Positions 6,902 to 15,636 of a stretch of DNA of 42,957 bases are shown here, in pieces (position 1 is the first letter of the stretch; the number at the start of each line of letters is the position of its first letter). Below the pieces are notes generated by a model. The model did not search any database. It saw only the letters and a program-made list of their open reading frames with translations, and had not been told where the DNA came from. Source of the stretch: CAYYYW01 sp964476245 (GTDB lineage Bacteria; Patescibacteriota; Microgenomatia; UBA1406; HO2-37-13b); assembly GCA_964476245.1 (NCBI GenBank), contig CAYYYW010000009.1, forward strand, positions 1-42,957, written 5' to 3'. The position numbers and the translations under genes are program-made.

Positions 6902-9162
6902 TAGAAAGAGGAAAGTTCTTTTTTTACCTCCTCATCGTTGGGATTTAACTTATCAAGAATATATTGAAATACTTTGTTTGCTTCTTCTTTTCTTTTTAAT
7001 TGTTTCAATATCAACCCTTTAGCATAATAACCATCACGATAATTGGGTTTTAACTCGATAGCTTTATCAACTATTCCTAGTACTTTTGATTGGTTATTAT
7101 TATTTAATTTTATTAGATATAACATCGCCTGACTATAATATATCTTGGGATCGGTGGGGGAAAGGGTTTTAGCCGTTTCTAAAGCTGTAACTGCCTGTTG
7201 AAAATTCTTATCGTTTTCGTTAACTTGATAAAAAAGGTAATAATTTTTGGCTCGTGTTTTCCAATATAAAACATTTTTTGGGGAAGCTTTAATTGATTTA
7301 AAATTATAGAAATCCGCTAATTTAATTAATTGATCTGTATCAACGTTTTTATTTTTTTCATAATAAGTTAAAAAGGCTAAATTAGCCAAGATATTTGAAA
7401 GTTTATCTTCGTACACATGTTCGTTTTTATACAATAAGGCTTTATTAAGATACAAATAAGCCTGCGGATAATCCTGAATTTTTTGATAATTATCGGCTAA
7501 GGCATAGTTAGTGTCTGCTAAGAAATAGCCTGTAACAAAAATAGCTCCAGCAAGACAAATTGTTATAGGAAAAACGAGCAAGAGTTTTTGAAAAAGAGAC
7601 GGAGATATTATTGATTGTTTAATTGTTCCATTGTTCGATTGTTTTAAACGTATTACCGCTATTAACAATGCTGGAAGAAGGTAGAAATATAAATTAACCG
7701 TAGTAGTTGAAAAACCGAAGAAGTTGGTAATTAGAATTGATAGATAAGCAAGCAATAAACAAGTAATTAGTAATTGATAATCAGTAGTTTCATCAATTTT
7801 GAATTTTAAATTTTTAATTTTTAATGAATTTTTAATGTTCAAATTTTTAAAATTTGATAATTGTTTGAAAAATTTAATAATAACCGCCGTTATCATCAAT
7901 AAATAAGTTCCCAAACCTAAAAAACCCGTTGTTGCTAAATAATTTAGGTATTCATTATGGGCTTTGTTATAGATAAAATCCCATTCCGAAGTTAAGTTAT
8001 GTTCCTTGGGGCGGACAAAATAATAAGAATAGGCAAAAGTCTCCACTCCTGTCCCGAAAGCTGGATATTTAAATCCGAGATCAATTGCCCCTTTCCAGAC
8101 GATTTTACGAATATCGCCAGACTCAGTAACGTCAGATGATGAAATTGGTAATTGCCTGCCTGCCGGCAAGGCAGGGTTATTAATAATTGGATGTTTGTTT
8201 GGAAATTGGTCCGTCAGCTGGCGGATGGAAATCGGAAATTTATTTAGATAAAACTTTGGGTCTAAAAATCTATCTATATTTGGGATTCCGGTTTTGAAAA
8301 GAAAAATGGGAATTAGCAATAATAAAACAAGAATGATGAATCGTTTAATCAGGATGTTAGAGATGTGATTAATCACGTCTCTACGTAAAACAAAAAAAAC
8401 AGGAAATAAGCATAAACCAACAATAATAGCTAATAAAGCCGAACGTGAACGGGTAAAAAGAATGGCAGAAAAAATAATGACAGAAATTAAAAAATTAAGA
8501 AATTGAGAAATTGAAAATTTGATTTTAAAATTTTTAAAAAGAAAGTATAAACTAATAAAAAAATTAATGGCTAAATAAGCGCCTAACCAGTTTGGTTGAC
8601 CTAAAGTAGAAAACATCCGTTCGGCAGGCCTAAATTGATCGGTCCAACAACTATTATTTAAAACACCGGTAAATAAATAGCAGGTGAAGTCGTAACCTAA
8701 TCTTCCCGGCAGACCCCAAAGAATAACAAACAATGAGGACAGAAGAGAAGCTTTTAATAGGGCAGAGACGTCCCGTCGGGACGTCTCTACATCAATGTCA
8801 AAATTAGATACAAAGCCATAAAATAAAATAATATAAGAAATCACGGAAAACAACCCGCCATTAAAACGACCATAATAACCAAAAATAGACGTGTGCTGGT
8901 CAATTGAAAAAACCGTTGATAAAATCTGAGAGAAGAAAAAGAGTAAAATAGGAATGTCGAAGACTGTTTTTTTTATTATAATCTTTTTATAAAGAATCAT
9001 TTTCGCCACCCACAGTGAAGCGATTATAAAAGTTGCTAAATAAATAAAAAGCATTTTATTAAACTCGAAAAGTTCAGAAGTTTTATGGTACATAATCAAC
9101 GGAGTTGTGAAAAGTAGGAATGAGTATGTAAATAAAAAAATTTTTTGAAAATATTTTTCCAT
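6901..9162 (-). CDS. O-antigen ligase / Wzy-type membrane protein with C-terminal TPRs
   Basis: The 753-residue protein has about ten transmembrane helices in the first 500 residues. A long external loop between two late helices carries the signature of the Wzy_C/O-antigen-ligase family (GTGVETFAYSYYFVRPKEHN...KAHNEYLNYLATTGFLGLGTYLL). A soluble C-terminal domain has TPR-like repeats (YLYLNKALLYKNEHVYEDKL; AVTALETAKTLSPTDPKIYYSQAMLYL; DGYYAKGLILKQLKRKEEANKVF). Members transfer lipid-linked glycans to lipid A, or to pilin in the PglL/PilO branch. With pilin genes adjacent, pilin glycosylation is a reasonable inference. Four in-frame palindromes lie in the gene (8155-8174, 8210-8225, 8356-8384, 8764-8788). 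Confidence 0.75.
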   Translation of the reverse strand: MEKYFQKIFLFTYSFLLFTTPLIMYHKTSELFEFNKMLFIYLATFIIASLWVAKMILYKKIIIKKTVFDIPILLFFFSQILSTVFSIDQHTSIFGYYGRFNGGLFSVISYIILFYGFVSNFDIDVETSRRDVSALLKASLLSSLFVILWGLPGRLGYDFTCYLFTGVLNNSCWTDQFRPAERMFSTLGQPNWLGAYLAINFFISLYFLFKNFKIKFSISQFLNFLISVIIFSAILFTRSRSALLAIIVGLCLFPVFFVLRRDVINHISNILIKRFIILVLLLLIPIFLFKTGIPNIDRFLDPKFYLNKFPISIRQLTDQFPNKHPIINNPALPAGRQLPISSSDVTESGDIRKIVWKGAIDLGFKYPAFGTGVETFAYSYYFVRPKEHNLTSEWDFIYNKAHNEYLNYLATTGFLGLGTYLLMITAVIIKFFKQLSNFKNLNIKNSLKIKNLKFKIDETTDYQLLITCLLLAYLSILITNFFGFSTTTVNLYFYLLPALLIAVIRLKQSNNGTIKQSIISPSLFQKLLLVFPITICLAGAIFVTGYFLADTNYALADNYQKIQDYPQAYLYLNKALLYKNEHVYEDKLSNILANLAFLTYYEKNKNVDTDQLIKLADFYNFKSIKASPKNVLYWKTRAKNYYLFYQVNENDKNFQQAVTALETAKTLSPTDPKIYYSQAMLYLIKLNNNNQSKVLGIVDKAIELKPNYRDGYYAKGLILKQLKRKEEANKVFQYILDKLNPNDEEVKKELSSF
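8155..8174. repeat. In-frame palindrome, CCTGCCGGCAGG family
   Basis: The sequence ctgcctgccggcaaggcagg encodes LPAGRQ in the external loop of the ligase. The same core makes up the centre of the larger elements at 24879-24970 and 33863-33932. Its GC content contrasts with the surrounding coding sequence. Confidence 0.7.
8210..8225. repeat. In-frame palindrome, TCCGCCAGCTGGCGGA family
   Basis: tccgtcagctggcgga differs at one base from the perfect 16-nt palindrome inside thyA (18643-18658). It encodes SIRQLTDQF in the same loop as the element at 8155-8174. Confidence 0.65.
8356..8384. repeat. In-frame palindrome, GTAGAGACG family (degenerate)
   Basis: The inverted repeat gttagagatgtgatt/aatcacgtctctac sits in the ligase gene and encodes LRRDVINHIS. 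Its outer arms match the better-kept copies at 8764-8788 and 32596-32624. Confidence 0.6.
8764..8788. repeat. In-frame palindrome, GTAGAGACG family (perfect)
   Basis: Arms agagacgtcccg and cgggacgtctct (12 bp, one-base loop) encode SRRDVSALL within the ligase, apparently in a loop between membrane helices. Confidence 0.75.
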
Positions 9163-9183
9163 ATGAGAAACATTTTATCACAA

Positions 9184-10221
9184 ATGAAAAAAATAGCTTC
9201 CTTTTTTTATAGTAATTTTGAGGTAGCTCTTGATTTGGGAACGTCAAATACGCGTATTGCCATCAATGGAAAAGGCATCGTTCTTCGTGAACCAACATAT
9301 GTTGGATTTGATACTAAAAATAATAACTACCTCTTTTTCGGAGCAGAGGCAAAAGAAATACAGGGAAAAGCCCCTAATTATATTAATATTATAAGACCTA
9401 TTGAAAACGGTATTATCGCCGATTTTGATGCTGGTGTTGCTTTAATGTTGTATTTTCTAAAAAAATCTATTCATCCATTCATTTTAAATAAAGGTTTCTT
9501 GAAACAAAAACTTGTCTGTTATACCACTGTTCCATCTTCGTCAACCGAAGTTGAGCAAAAAGCACTTGAAGAATCTCTATTAAAATCTGGTTTTGCCGAA
9601 GTATATCTTATTGAAAAACCATTAGCAACGGCATTAGGCATACATCATTCTATATTTTCACATAAACCCGTTTTTGTCATTGATATGGGCGGCGGAATAA
9701 TCGAGATAGCTATTATTACCTTAGGTGGTATAGTTATTCAAAAAATAAATAAGCTTGCTGGTGAACACATGGATAAACTAATTTACAACTATCTTCATCT
9801 GAAGTATGGAGTAATTGTTGGAGAACATACCGCTGAAAATTTAAAAATTAATTTGTTTAATTTTACCGATGAAAACAAAACATTAACCATTCGAGGAAAA
9901 TCATTAGAAAATCGATTGCCAAAATCAATAAGAGTAAAATCAAACGATATAAAAGAAGCATTAATTGGTCAGTTTAATCAAATCGTTGATATGATAAAAG
10001 AAGTTCTTGAAGCAACTCCTCCTGAAATTATCAATGAAATTGTTAAACATGGCATTATCTTAACAGGTGGTTTAGCTAATATAAAAGCTGTGAATAATTT
10101 TTTTGTTGACGAGCTTAAAATTCCGGTGGTTATTCAAGAGTCTCCTCAGGAGTCAACAATTAAGGGTTTGTTAAAATTAATGAATAACAAAGAAAAATTA
10201 AAAAGAATTTTGATAAAATAA
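9184..10221 (+). CDS. mreB: MreB-like actin-family protein
   Basis: The protein has an actin/Hsp70-type ATPase fold. Phosphate-1 loop VALDLGTSNTRI is at about 16-27, phosphate-2 motif VFVIDMGGGIIEIAIITLGG at about 160-180, and the adenosine motif HGIILTGGLANI at about 285-296. Length (345 aa from this start) and the PTYVGFDTKNN region fit MreB. MreB forms membrane-bound filaments that guide cell-wall synthesis and keep a rod shape. ATG 9184 is preferred because family members begin only a few residues before the first motif. ATG 9163 or 9145 would add 7 or 13 residues, and 9145 overlaps the divergent ligase gene. MreC/MreD are not next to it. Confidence 0.85.
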   Translation: MKKIASFFYSNFEVALDLGTSNTRIAINGKGIVLREPTYVGFDTKNNNYLFFGAEAKEIQGKAPNYINIIRPIENGIIADFDAGVALMLYFLKKSIHPFILNKGFLKQKLVCYTTVPSSSTEVEQKALEESLLKSGFAEVYLIEKPLATALGIHHSIFSHKPVFVIDMGGGIIEIAIITLGGIVIQKINKLAGEHMDKLIYNYLHLKYGVIVGEHTAENLKINLFNFTDENKTLTIRGKSLENRLPKSIRVKSNDIKEALIGQFNQIVDMIKEVLEATPPEIINEIVKHGIILTGGLANIKAVNNFFVDELKIPVVIQESPQESTIKGLLKLMNNKEKLKRILIK

Positions 10222-10274
10222 GACTTGTTTTTTGCTAAAAAGAAAGATATAATAATTTTGTACTTTAATAATAG

Positions 10275-10287
10275 AAGTGTGGTGGAA
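10275..10287 (+). other. 16S rRNA 5' processing-stem arm
   Basis: aagtgtggtggaa just upstream of the 16S gene is the exact complement of ttccaccacactt at 11924-11936 downstream. Paired, they form a 13-bp stem that loops out the whole 16S precursor, as expected for an RNase III processing site. Confidence 0.75.
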
Positions 10288-10293
10288 TTTCAT

Positions 10294-11828
10294 TTATTTT
10301 AAGAGTTTGATCCTGGCTCAGGATTAACGCTGGCGGTGTGCCTAAAATATGCAAGTCGAGCGATCCGCTTAGAGCGCTTGCGCTTTTGAGCGGGTAGCGG
10401 CGGACGGCTGAGTAACACGTACGGACTTACCCCCACCTCGAGAATACCCCCGCGAAAGTAGGGTTAATTCTTGATGGTTCCCGACATTACGTCGGAATAA
10501 AGAATATAACTGTTCGGGTGGGGAGAGACGTGCGGACTATCAGGTAGTTGGTAAGGTAACGGCTTACCAAGCCTATGACGGTTAGCTGATCTGACGAGGA
10601 TGGACAGCCAGAGGAGCACTGAGATACGGGCTCCACGTCTACGGACGGCAGCAATTAGGAATAGTTGGCAATGGGCGAAAGCCTGACCACGCGACACCGC
10701 GTGCGGGAAGAAGCTCTTCGGAGTGTAAACCGCTGTAGTAGGGGAGGAAGTCCCGACATTACGTCGGGGTTGACAGTACCTTATTAGAAAGTGATCGCTA
10801 ACTGCGTGCCAGCAGCGGCGGTAACACGTGGATCACAAGCGTTATCCGATGTTATTGGGCGTAAAGCGTGTCTTAGGTGTTTTAATAAGTTTTTGCTTAA
10901 AAACTAAAGCTTAACTTTAGGAAAGGCAAAAAAACTGTTAGAATAGAGTTTTCTTTAAAGAAACCGGAATTTGTGGAGGAGTAGTGAAATGCGTTGATAC
11001 CACAAAGAACACCAGCGGCGAAGGCGGGTTTCCAAAAGGAGACTGACACTAAAACACGAAAGCTAGGGGAGCGAACCGGATTAGAGACCCGGGTAGTCCT
11101 AGCCGTAAACGATGCTTGCTAGCTATTTTCACCGCCATTGGCGGGGGGAATGGCGAAGTTAACACGTTAAGCAAGCCGCCTGGGGAGTATAGTCGCAAGA
11201 CTGAAACTCAAAGGAATTGGCGGGGAGACACACAACTAGTGGAGCATGTGGTTTAATTCGATACGAACCGAAGCACCTCACCAAGGTTTGACATATTAGG
11301 CATTTAGGGCTATGAAAGTAGACACCGATCCCGACCTAGTCGGGAACCTTTTAAAGCTGTTGCATGGCTGTCGTCAGTTCGTTCCGTGAGGAGTGCCCTT
11401 AAGTGGGACAACGAACGCAACCCCCGTCCTGAGTTACAAGTATCTCAGGAGACTGTTCCCGCTTAGCGGGAAAGGAAGGAGGGGCAGACGTCAAGTCAGC
11501 ATGACGCTTATGCCTTGGGCTACACACATGCTACAATGAGCTAAGCAAAGGGTTGCAAACTCGTAAGAGTAAGCCAATCCCATAAACTAGCTCTCAGTGG
11601 GGATTGAGGTCTGAAACTCGACCTCATGAACGCGGAATTAGTAGTAATCGCGGATCAGCCATGCCGCGGTGAATACGTTCTTGTCTCTTGCACACACTGC
11701 CCGTCAAGCCAACAAAGTAGATAGTGTCTGAAGTGCGACGTCACGTCGAACGAAGATAAGATCTGCGATGGGGACTAAGTCGTAACAAGGTGTCCGTTCT
11801 GGAAGGAGTGGACGAATCACCTCCTTTC
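10294..11828 (+). rRNA. rrs: 16S ribosomal RNA, complete, not linked to 23S
   Basis: The 5' landmark agagtttgatcctggctcag starts at 10302 and the anti-Shine-Dalgarno end tcacctcctttc lies at 11817-11828. Other conserved elements are present, including the 530 loop, the 790 loop, the 900 region and the 1400 region. No large insertion or intron is seen (about 1535 nt). Universal sites carry changes: gtgccagcagcggcggtaa at 10806, attagagaccc at 11080, aaggaattggcgg at 11211 and cacactgcccgtc at 11693. Two variable helices hold the identical 17-mer tcccgacattacgtcgg (10479 and 10751). No 23S, 5S or spacer tRNA follows. Exact ends are approximate. Confidence 0.95.
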
Positions 11829-11833
11829 TTTTT

Positions 11834-11852
11834 ATTTCGACTAAGTCGAAAT
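11834..11852. repeat. Hairpin in the 16S trailer
   Basis: Stem atttcgac/gtcgaaat with loop taa follows the 16S 3' end by a few bases. It may assist 3' maturation or be one of the dispersed palindromes. Confidence 0.5.
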
Positions 11853-11870
11853 TATTCTGTCCAAAAGAAA

Positions 11871-11903
11871 AATAACTTTCATGGCATAACCATGAAAGTT
11901 ATT
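11871..11903. repeat. Perfect 14-bp hairpin in the 16S trailer
   Basis: Arms aataactttcatgg (11871-11884) and ccatgaaagttatt (11890-11903) with loop cataa lie between the 16S end and the 3' processing arm at 11924-11936. No T-tract follows at once, so termination is not certain. Confidence 0.65.
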
Positions 11904-11923
11904 TCAATAAAGACAGAGGTACT

Positions 11924-11936
11924 TTCCACCACACTT
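11924..11936 (+). other. 16S rRNA 3' processing-stem arm
   Basis: ttccaccacactt pairs exactly with 10275-10287 upstream of the 16S gene. With convergent gene 11943-13355 ending right after it, the 16S transcription unit appears to contain only this one rRNA. Confidence 0.75.
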
Positions 11937-11942
11937 TTGTTA

Positions 11943-13355
11943 TTAAGGGCTGTTTCTCTTTTTCTCCACTAATAATGCTTTAATCGTATTTGGTACCATA
12001 AATATATTTTTTTCAAATTCACGATTAATTACAATTTCCTCTTGTGATATTTCACCAGCCAGGTTAAAAAGAGTAGCAGTATACTCACCTGGATCTAAAT
12101 TAATAAACTTTAAAGGGACAAGCTCGGTATTTTTATTTTCTTTATCGTAATTTACTAAAATAGCCCCTATTCTATTTTGCCATCCGCCGGCGATAACTTT
12201 AACAAAAGTTCCTTCGCCCTCAACTTGTAATCGATATCGTTCAAGAAGATTCAATAAATTTAAGGCCTGATAACGTGGTTTCTTCTCTCCAGAATAAGAT
12301 AAAATTCCCCACCTCGGTATTGGTCCATCTTTAACTTCAAAAGAAAAAGCCATTTCTAACTTTTGCTCAATTAAATTTCTAATGGAAACAATAGTGTGGG
12401 CCGCTCCAATATCAGTATCAGATATCGGATTAGGCATCGAATCGTATCCCCATTCGCTAATTATTTTTGGGAGTGTTCTAAATTGTTTAAATTCATCTTC
12501 TGCTAACCAATTATTAAGATTAATAAGGTCTTCGGAAAAATCAACAGGATTTTTTGTGTAATGGTGCCATGAAAGAAAATCAAGTTTTAAATTATTATCG
12601 CGGACAAATTTTAAAAACTTTTGCATCCAATTTTTATAAGCAGCCGTAGTCGCCGGACCACCTAAGAAAAAATGAGAAACATCAGTCGCATTAAGCGCCC
12701 CGAAGGAAGAATAAAAATATAATAATTTATAATCCTTTTTTCCTCCGTACAAACTCCACTTGCCAAAACTTTCAAGGTCCGGCTCATTCCAAACTTCATA
12801 ATATATATCTTTAAGAAACTCACCGGTAACTTGTCCGCAAAGCCGAGTTGATTTTCCACTATATCTTTCTATGGTTTTTTGAACTAAAAAAGCCCATTCA
12901 TCCCAGTTTTTAGGAGCTCCAATAAGTGAACCATCATCGGACAATTCTTTTGGCATATATCCTAATGAAAAAAATGGTTTTGCTCCTGTTCGATAAATAT
13001 CACAGACCGTTTGATCTAATTGATCCCAGTTAAAGATTAACTGATTATTATTGTCCCGACCGACCACATTATAAAAATCATATATATGATCAATCCTTAT
13101 GTACCTTGGAGCAAGAACCGCTAACGGTAAAATTACGTTTTCCAACATTCTTACGCCTTGCTCCTCACCTCCTTGAGCTAATGCTTTCCAATTATAGGGG
13201 AGTGGGCCGATAATTTTTTTAGTGTCAATAATAATATTTGCTTTTCTGTTTGCAGCTTTAGAAATATACTTTTTTGTAACCGTACTAAAAAAGACAATTA
13301 TAGGAATTAAAAAAAGAAGAAAAAGAATAGCCAAAAATGAAAAATGTTTATTCAT
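11943..13355 (-). CDS. Membrane-anchored GH39-like glycoside hydrolase
   Basis: The 470-residue protein starts with a signal anchor (about residues 5-25), so the enzyme part should be outside the membrane. The rest looks like a clan GH-A barrel: EVWNEPD has the acid/base Glu at 191, and PKIISEWGYDS has the nucleophile Glu at 301. ISEWGYD-type context and the SWHHY segment are as in GH39 (beta-xylosidase, iduronidase). A C-terminal beta domain follows (LVPLKFINLDPGEYTATLFN). The substrate is unknown; a surface or host glycan is possible. It overlaps the upstream SAM-hydrolase-like gene by 4 nt, so the two form an operon. Confidence 0.65.
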   Translation of the reverse strand: MNKHFSFLAILFLLFLIPIIVFFSTVTKKYISKAANRKANIIIDTKKIIGPLPYNWKALAQGGEEQGVRMLENVILPLAVLAPRYIRIDHIYDFYNVVGRDNNNQLIFNWDQLDQTVCDIYRTGAKPFFSLGYMPKELSDDGSLIGAPKNWDEWAFLVQKTIERYSGKSTRLCGQVTGEFLKDIYYEVWNEPDLESFGKWSLYGGKKDYKLLYFYSSFGALNATDVSHFFLGGPATTAAYKNWMQKFLKFVRDNNLKLDFLSWHHYTKNPVDFSEDLINLNNWLAEDEFKQFRTLPKIISEWGYDSMPNPISDTDIGAAHTIVSIRNLIEQKLEMAFSFEVKDGPIPRWGILSYSGEKKPRYQALNLLNLLERYRLQVEGEGTFVKVIAGGWQNRIGAILVNYDKENKNTELVPLKFINLDPGEYTATLFNLAGEISQEEIVINREFEKNIFMVPNTIKALLVEKKRNSP

Positions 13356-14152
13356 TGAAATGCTATCTGAGAACCGGGACGTGGATTATTAAATATGTCT
13401 TTCCCCGTATTAATATCTTTTTCGGTAAAATCACGACGAATTGTTATTTCTAAATAAGGATTGTCTTTTTTGCCGGAAGAACCGGGGTATACTACCAAAA
13501 CCCCAGGATCAGCATTAAACAATCCTGCCAAAAATTTTACTTTCTTGCGAATACCATTAATCGTTACAAAAAATTCTTCTCCAAGCTCATATTTTCCTTT
13601 TAAGTCAGAAAGGGTTATTGTCGTTTTGATATTGCCAAAATTGTCTACATGCGCAACGTAAAAACCTCGTAATTCGGGAATAATATTGGTATGAATTTCT
13701 TCAAGTTCTAATTCGTCCTCCATCTCCTCCATAAGATGAGCACAAGGACGAGAATATAAATCTCGCGATCTAAATTGACCACCGTTACCCAACTGGGAAT
13801 ATGCATAAGCAATTTCAATTTTGGCCTTAATCATAGAAAAAACATAGCCGGCATTGGAGCCGCAAAGATAAATCCCCGACTTAAGTTTAATTACCAAAAA
13901 GTCAACTATTTTGTTATCTTCTCGCACATCCGTGTTAACAAAAAAAATAGTTTTTTGAGGTCTACCATAATATTCTTCTGTTTCAATTGTTTGAGAAAGA
14001 ATAAAGGCAGCATGCATTGTCAATGGGGCAGAGTTAACAAAATAAATATGAGCGTGATCGTCTTTTTTGATAAATCCTTCGACGGCGGAGCGAAATTCTT
14101 GACAAGTTAAAGTGTCGGAAACCCAATCTGAAATCACAATCAGTTTTTTCAT
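13352..14152 (-). CDS. SAM hydroxide adenosyltransferase / SAM hydrolase family (DUF62)
   Basis: The 266-residue protein matches the SAM-dependent halogenase/hydrolase family. An N-terminal SD..s motif (LIVISDWVSDTL) starts a domain that includes VNTDVRE and a GIYLCGSNAGYVFSMI segment. The C-terminal beta domain contains the family hallmark VAHVDNFGNIKTTI. Most bacterial members hydrolyse S-adenosylmethionine to adenosine and methionine; the chlorinase/fluorinase branch is rare. The usual N-terminal D-F-G-x-x-D is divergent here (SDWVSD), so activity is not assured. It is first in an operon with the GH39-like gene, an unexpected partner. Confidence 0.7.
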   Translation of the reverse strand: MKKLIVISDWVSDTLTCQEFRSAVEGFIKKDDHAHIYFVNSAPLTMHAAFILSQTIETEEYYGRPQKTIFFVNTDVREDNKIVDFLVIKLKSGIYLCGSNAGYVFSMIKAKIEIAYAYSQLGNGGQFRSRDLYSRPCAHLMEEMEDELELEEIHTNIIPELRGFYVAHVDNFGNIKTTITLSDLKGKYELGEEFFVTINGIRKKVKFLAGLFNADPGVLVVYPGSSGKKDNPYLEITIRRDFTEKDINTGKDIFNNPRPGSQIAFQ

Positions 14153-14288
14153 AATTATTGAAATGTTATATAATTAAAGATAAGATTTCAACAATTAAAA
14201 AAGGGGTAAGAGTTCACAATAGCAGATAATATTTGATTTTTTATAATTTATTTTTAATATTTAATCTTTAATATTTGATATTTGTATA

Positions 14289-14359
14289 GGGCCTATAGGT
14301 AAACGGTATACCGTACCCTTCGCATGGGTGAATTCCGAGTTCGATTCTCGGTAGGTCCA
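14289..14359 (+). tRNA. tRNA-Ala (anticodon CGC)
   Basis: The cloverleaf is complete: acceptor gggccta/taggtcc with discriminator A, D arm ggt/acc, anticodon stem taccc/gggtg with loop ttcgcat, and T arm ccgag/ctcgg with loop ttcgatt. The G3:U70 wobble pair, the main identity element for alanyl-tRNA synthetase, is present and supports the CGC (Ala) reading. The 3' CCA is not fully encoded (acag follows), so it must be added after transcription. Confidence 0.9.
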
Positions 14360-14376
14360 CAGTTAATTTATTTCCT

Positions 14377-15636
14377 CTATATCCTTCCCAACATTCCGCT
14401 GACAATCACAAAAACAGAAGCCAAGACAATAATAATTGAACTTAAAATAGCAAAGTAATTATAAAATTTATTGTTTGTATATTTCCCCATTAAGCTTTGA
14501 TCATTGGCAAATTTTATTAAAAAGAAAATAATCACCGGTAAAAGAATCCCATTCAAACCTTGTGTATAAAGAACGATCTTAAAAAGAGAAACCCGAGGAA
14601 TTAAGATTATTAAAAAAGCAATAAGTATCTGGATTGAAAATATTCCATAGAATAGTTTACTGCGGTTTATCGGAGCATCAAGGCTTCCTTCCGTTCCAAA
14701 AAATTCGGAAAAAGCATAGGCGGTTGTCAAAGAAATAATTACCGCTCCCATGTAACTGGCGTTGATAAGTCCAATAGCAAAAAGAGCAAAAGCTAACTGC
14801 CCGGCAAATGGTTTTATAGCTAAAGCCGCTTCGGCCGCGCCGTGAATAGGAATATTATGAATAAATAAAGTAGAAGCAACTGCAACAATCATAAAAAAAG
14901 AAAAAAAATCAGTTAAAAAAGCCCCAAAAAATACTTCTGCTTGCTCGTATTTTAATTTGTTAACGGTTATTTTTTTATCAATAATAAAACTATGAACAAA
15001 AAATTGACCCCAAGGAGTAATGGTAGTACCAAGAAGGGCGATTGCCGTAAAAATATATTCAGAATTAAATTTAATTCCAATAGGTAAAGCTAAATTTTTT
15101 AGAGCTTCATTCCAATCAGGACGGGCCAAGACAGCTGAAAAAATATAAGCAATATATAAAAAGGCCGATCCTAAAAAAATTTTTTGATTTGTTTGGTAAT
15201 TCCCTTTAGACACAAACAAAATCATAAAAAAAATAAAAAGAAGAAGAAAAGGAATTTTTGGAAGGTTAAATAAAGAAAGGCCAGCGGTTAAACCGGCAAA
15301 ATTAGCAATAATTGAACCCATGTTAGCGATAAAAAGTAATAAAAATACAACCAAAGAAATCCGTATTCCATAATATTCGCGAATTAGGTCGCCCAAACCC
15401 TTTGTGGTAACGATAGCAATTCTAGCGCCAATCTCTTGAGTAATGGCCAAAAGAACAGTAATTAACAAAAGCAAAAACAACATTGAATAACCAAATTTTG
15501 CCCCCACAATCGAATATGTGGCCACTCCACCGGCGTCATTATCAGCCATGGCCGTAATAATTCCCGGACCCAATACCGCCAAAAATATCAAAAGGCGTTT
15601 TTTGAAATGTTTGAAAAATTCAATAATTTTGTTCAT
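14377..15636 (-). CDS. Nramp (SLC11)-related divalent metal transporter, possibly Mg-type
   Basis: The 419-residue protein has eleven or so membrane helices and the Nramp layout (LGPGIITAMADNDAGGVATYSIVGAKFGYSML near the start). The metal-site motif of true Nramp proteins (DPGN in helix 1) is replaced by DNDAGG, and the helix 6 M-P-H motif by TTITPWGQ, so the Met ligand selective for Mn/Fe is missing. From memory, such changes occur in Nramp-related magnesium transporters. The upstream gene, which overlaps it by 4 nt, encodes an MgtE-type Mg sensor module. This context supports Mg transport, but that is inference; Mn/Fe or another metal is not excluded. Confidence 0.78.
   Translation of the reverse strand: MNKIIEFFKHFKKRLLIFLAVLGPGIITAMADNDAGGVATYSIVGAKFGYSMLFLLLLITVLLAITQEIGARIAIVTTKGLGDLIREYYGIRISLVVFLLLFIANMGSIIANFAGLTAGLSLFNLPKIPFLLLFIFFMILFVSKGNYQTNQKIFLGSAFLYIAYIFSAVLARPDWNEALKNLALPIGIKFNSEYIFTAIALLGTTITPWGQFFVHSFIIDKKITVNKLKYEQAEVFFGAFLTDFFSFFMIVAVASTLFIHNIPIHGAAEAALAIKPFAGQLAFALFAIGLINASYMGAVIISLTTAYAFSEFFGTEGSLDAPINRSKLFYGIFSIQILIAFLIILIPRVSLFKIVLYTQGLNGILLPVIIFFLIKFANDQSLMGKYTNNKFYNYFAILSSIIIVLASVFVIVSGMLGRI

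Noticed and set aside
10464..11972. Open frames over the 16S gene (10464-10697 on the minus strand, 11790-11972 on the plus strand)
   Set aside because: They lie within the rRNA or its trailer and have no recognisable protein features.
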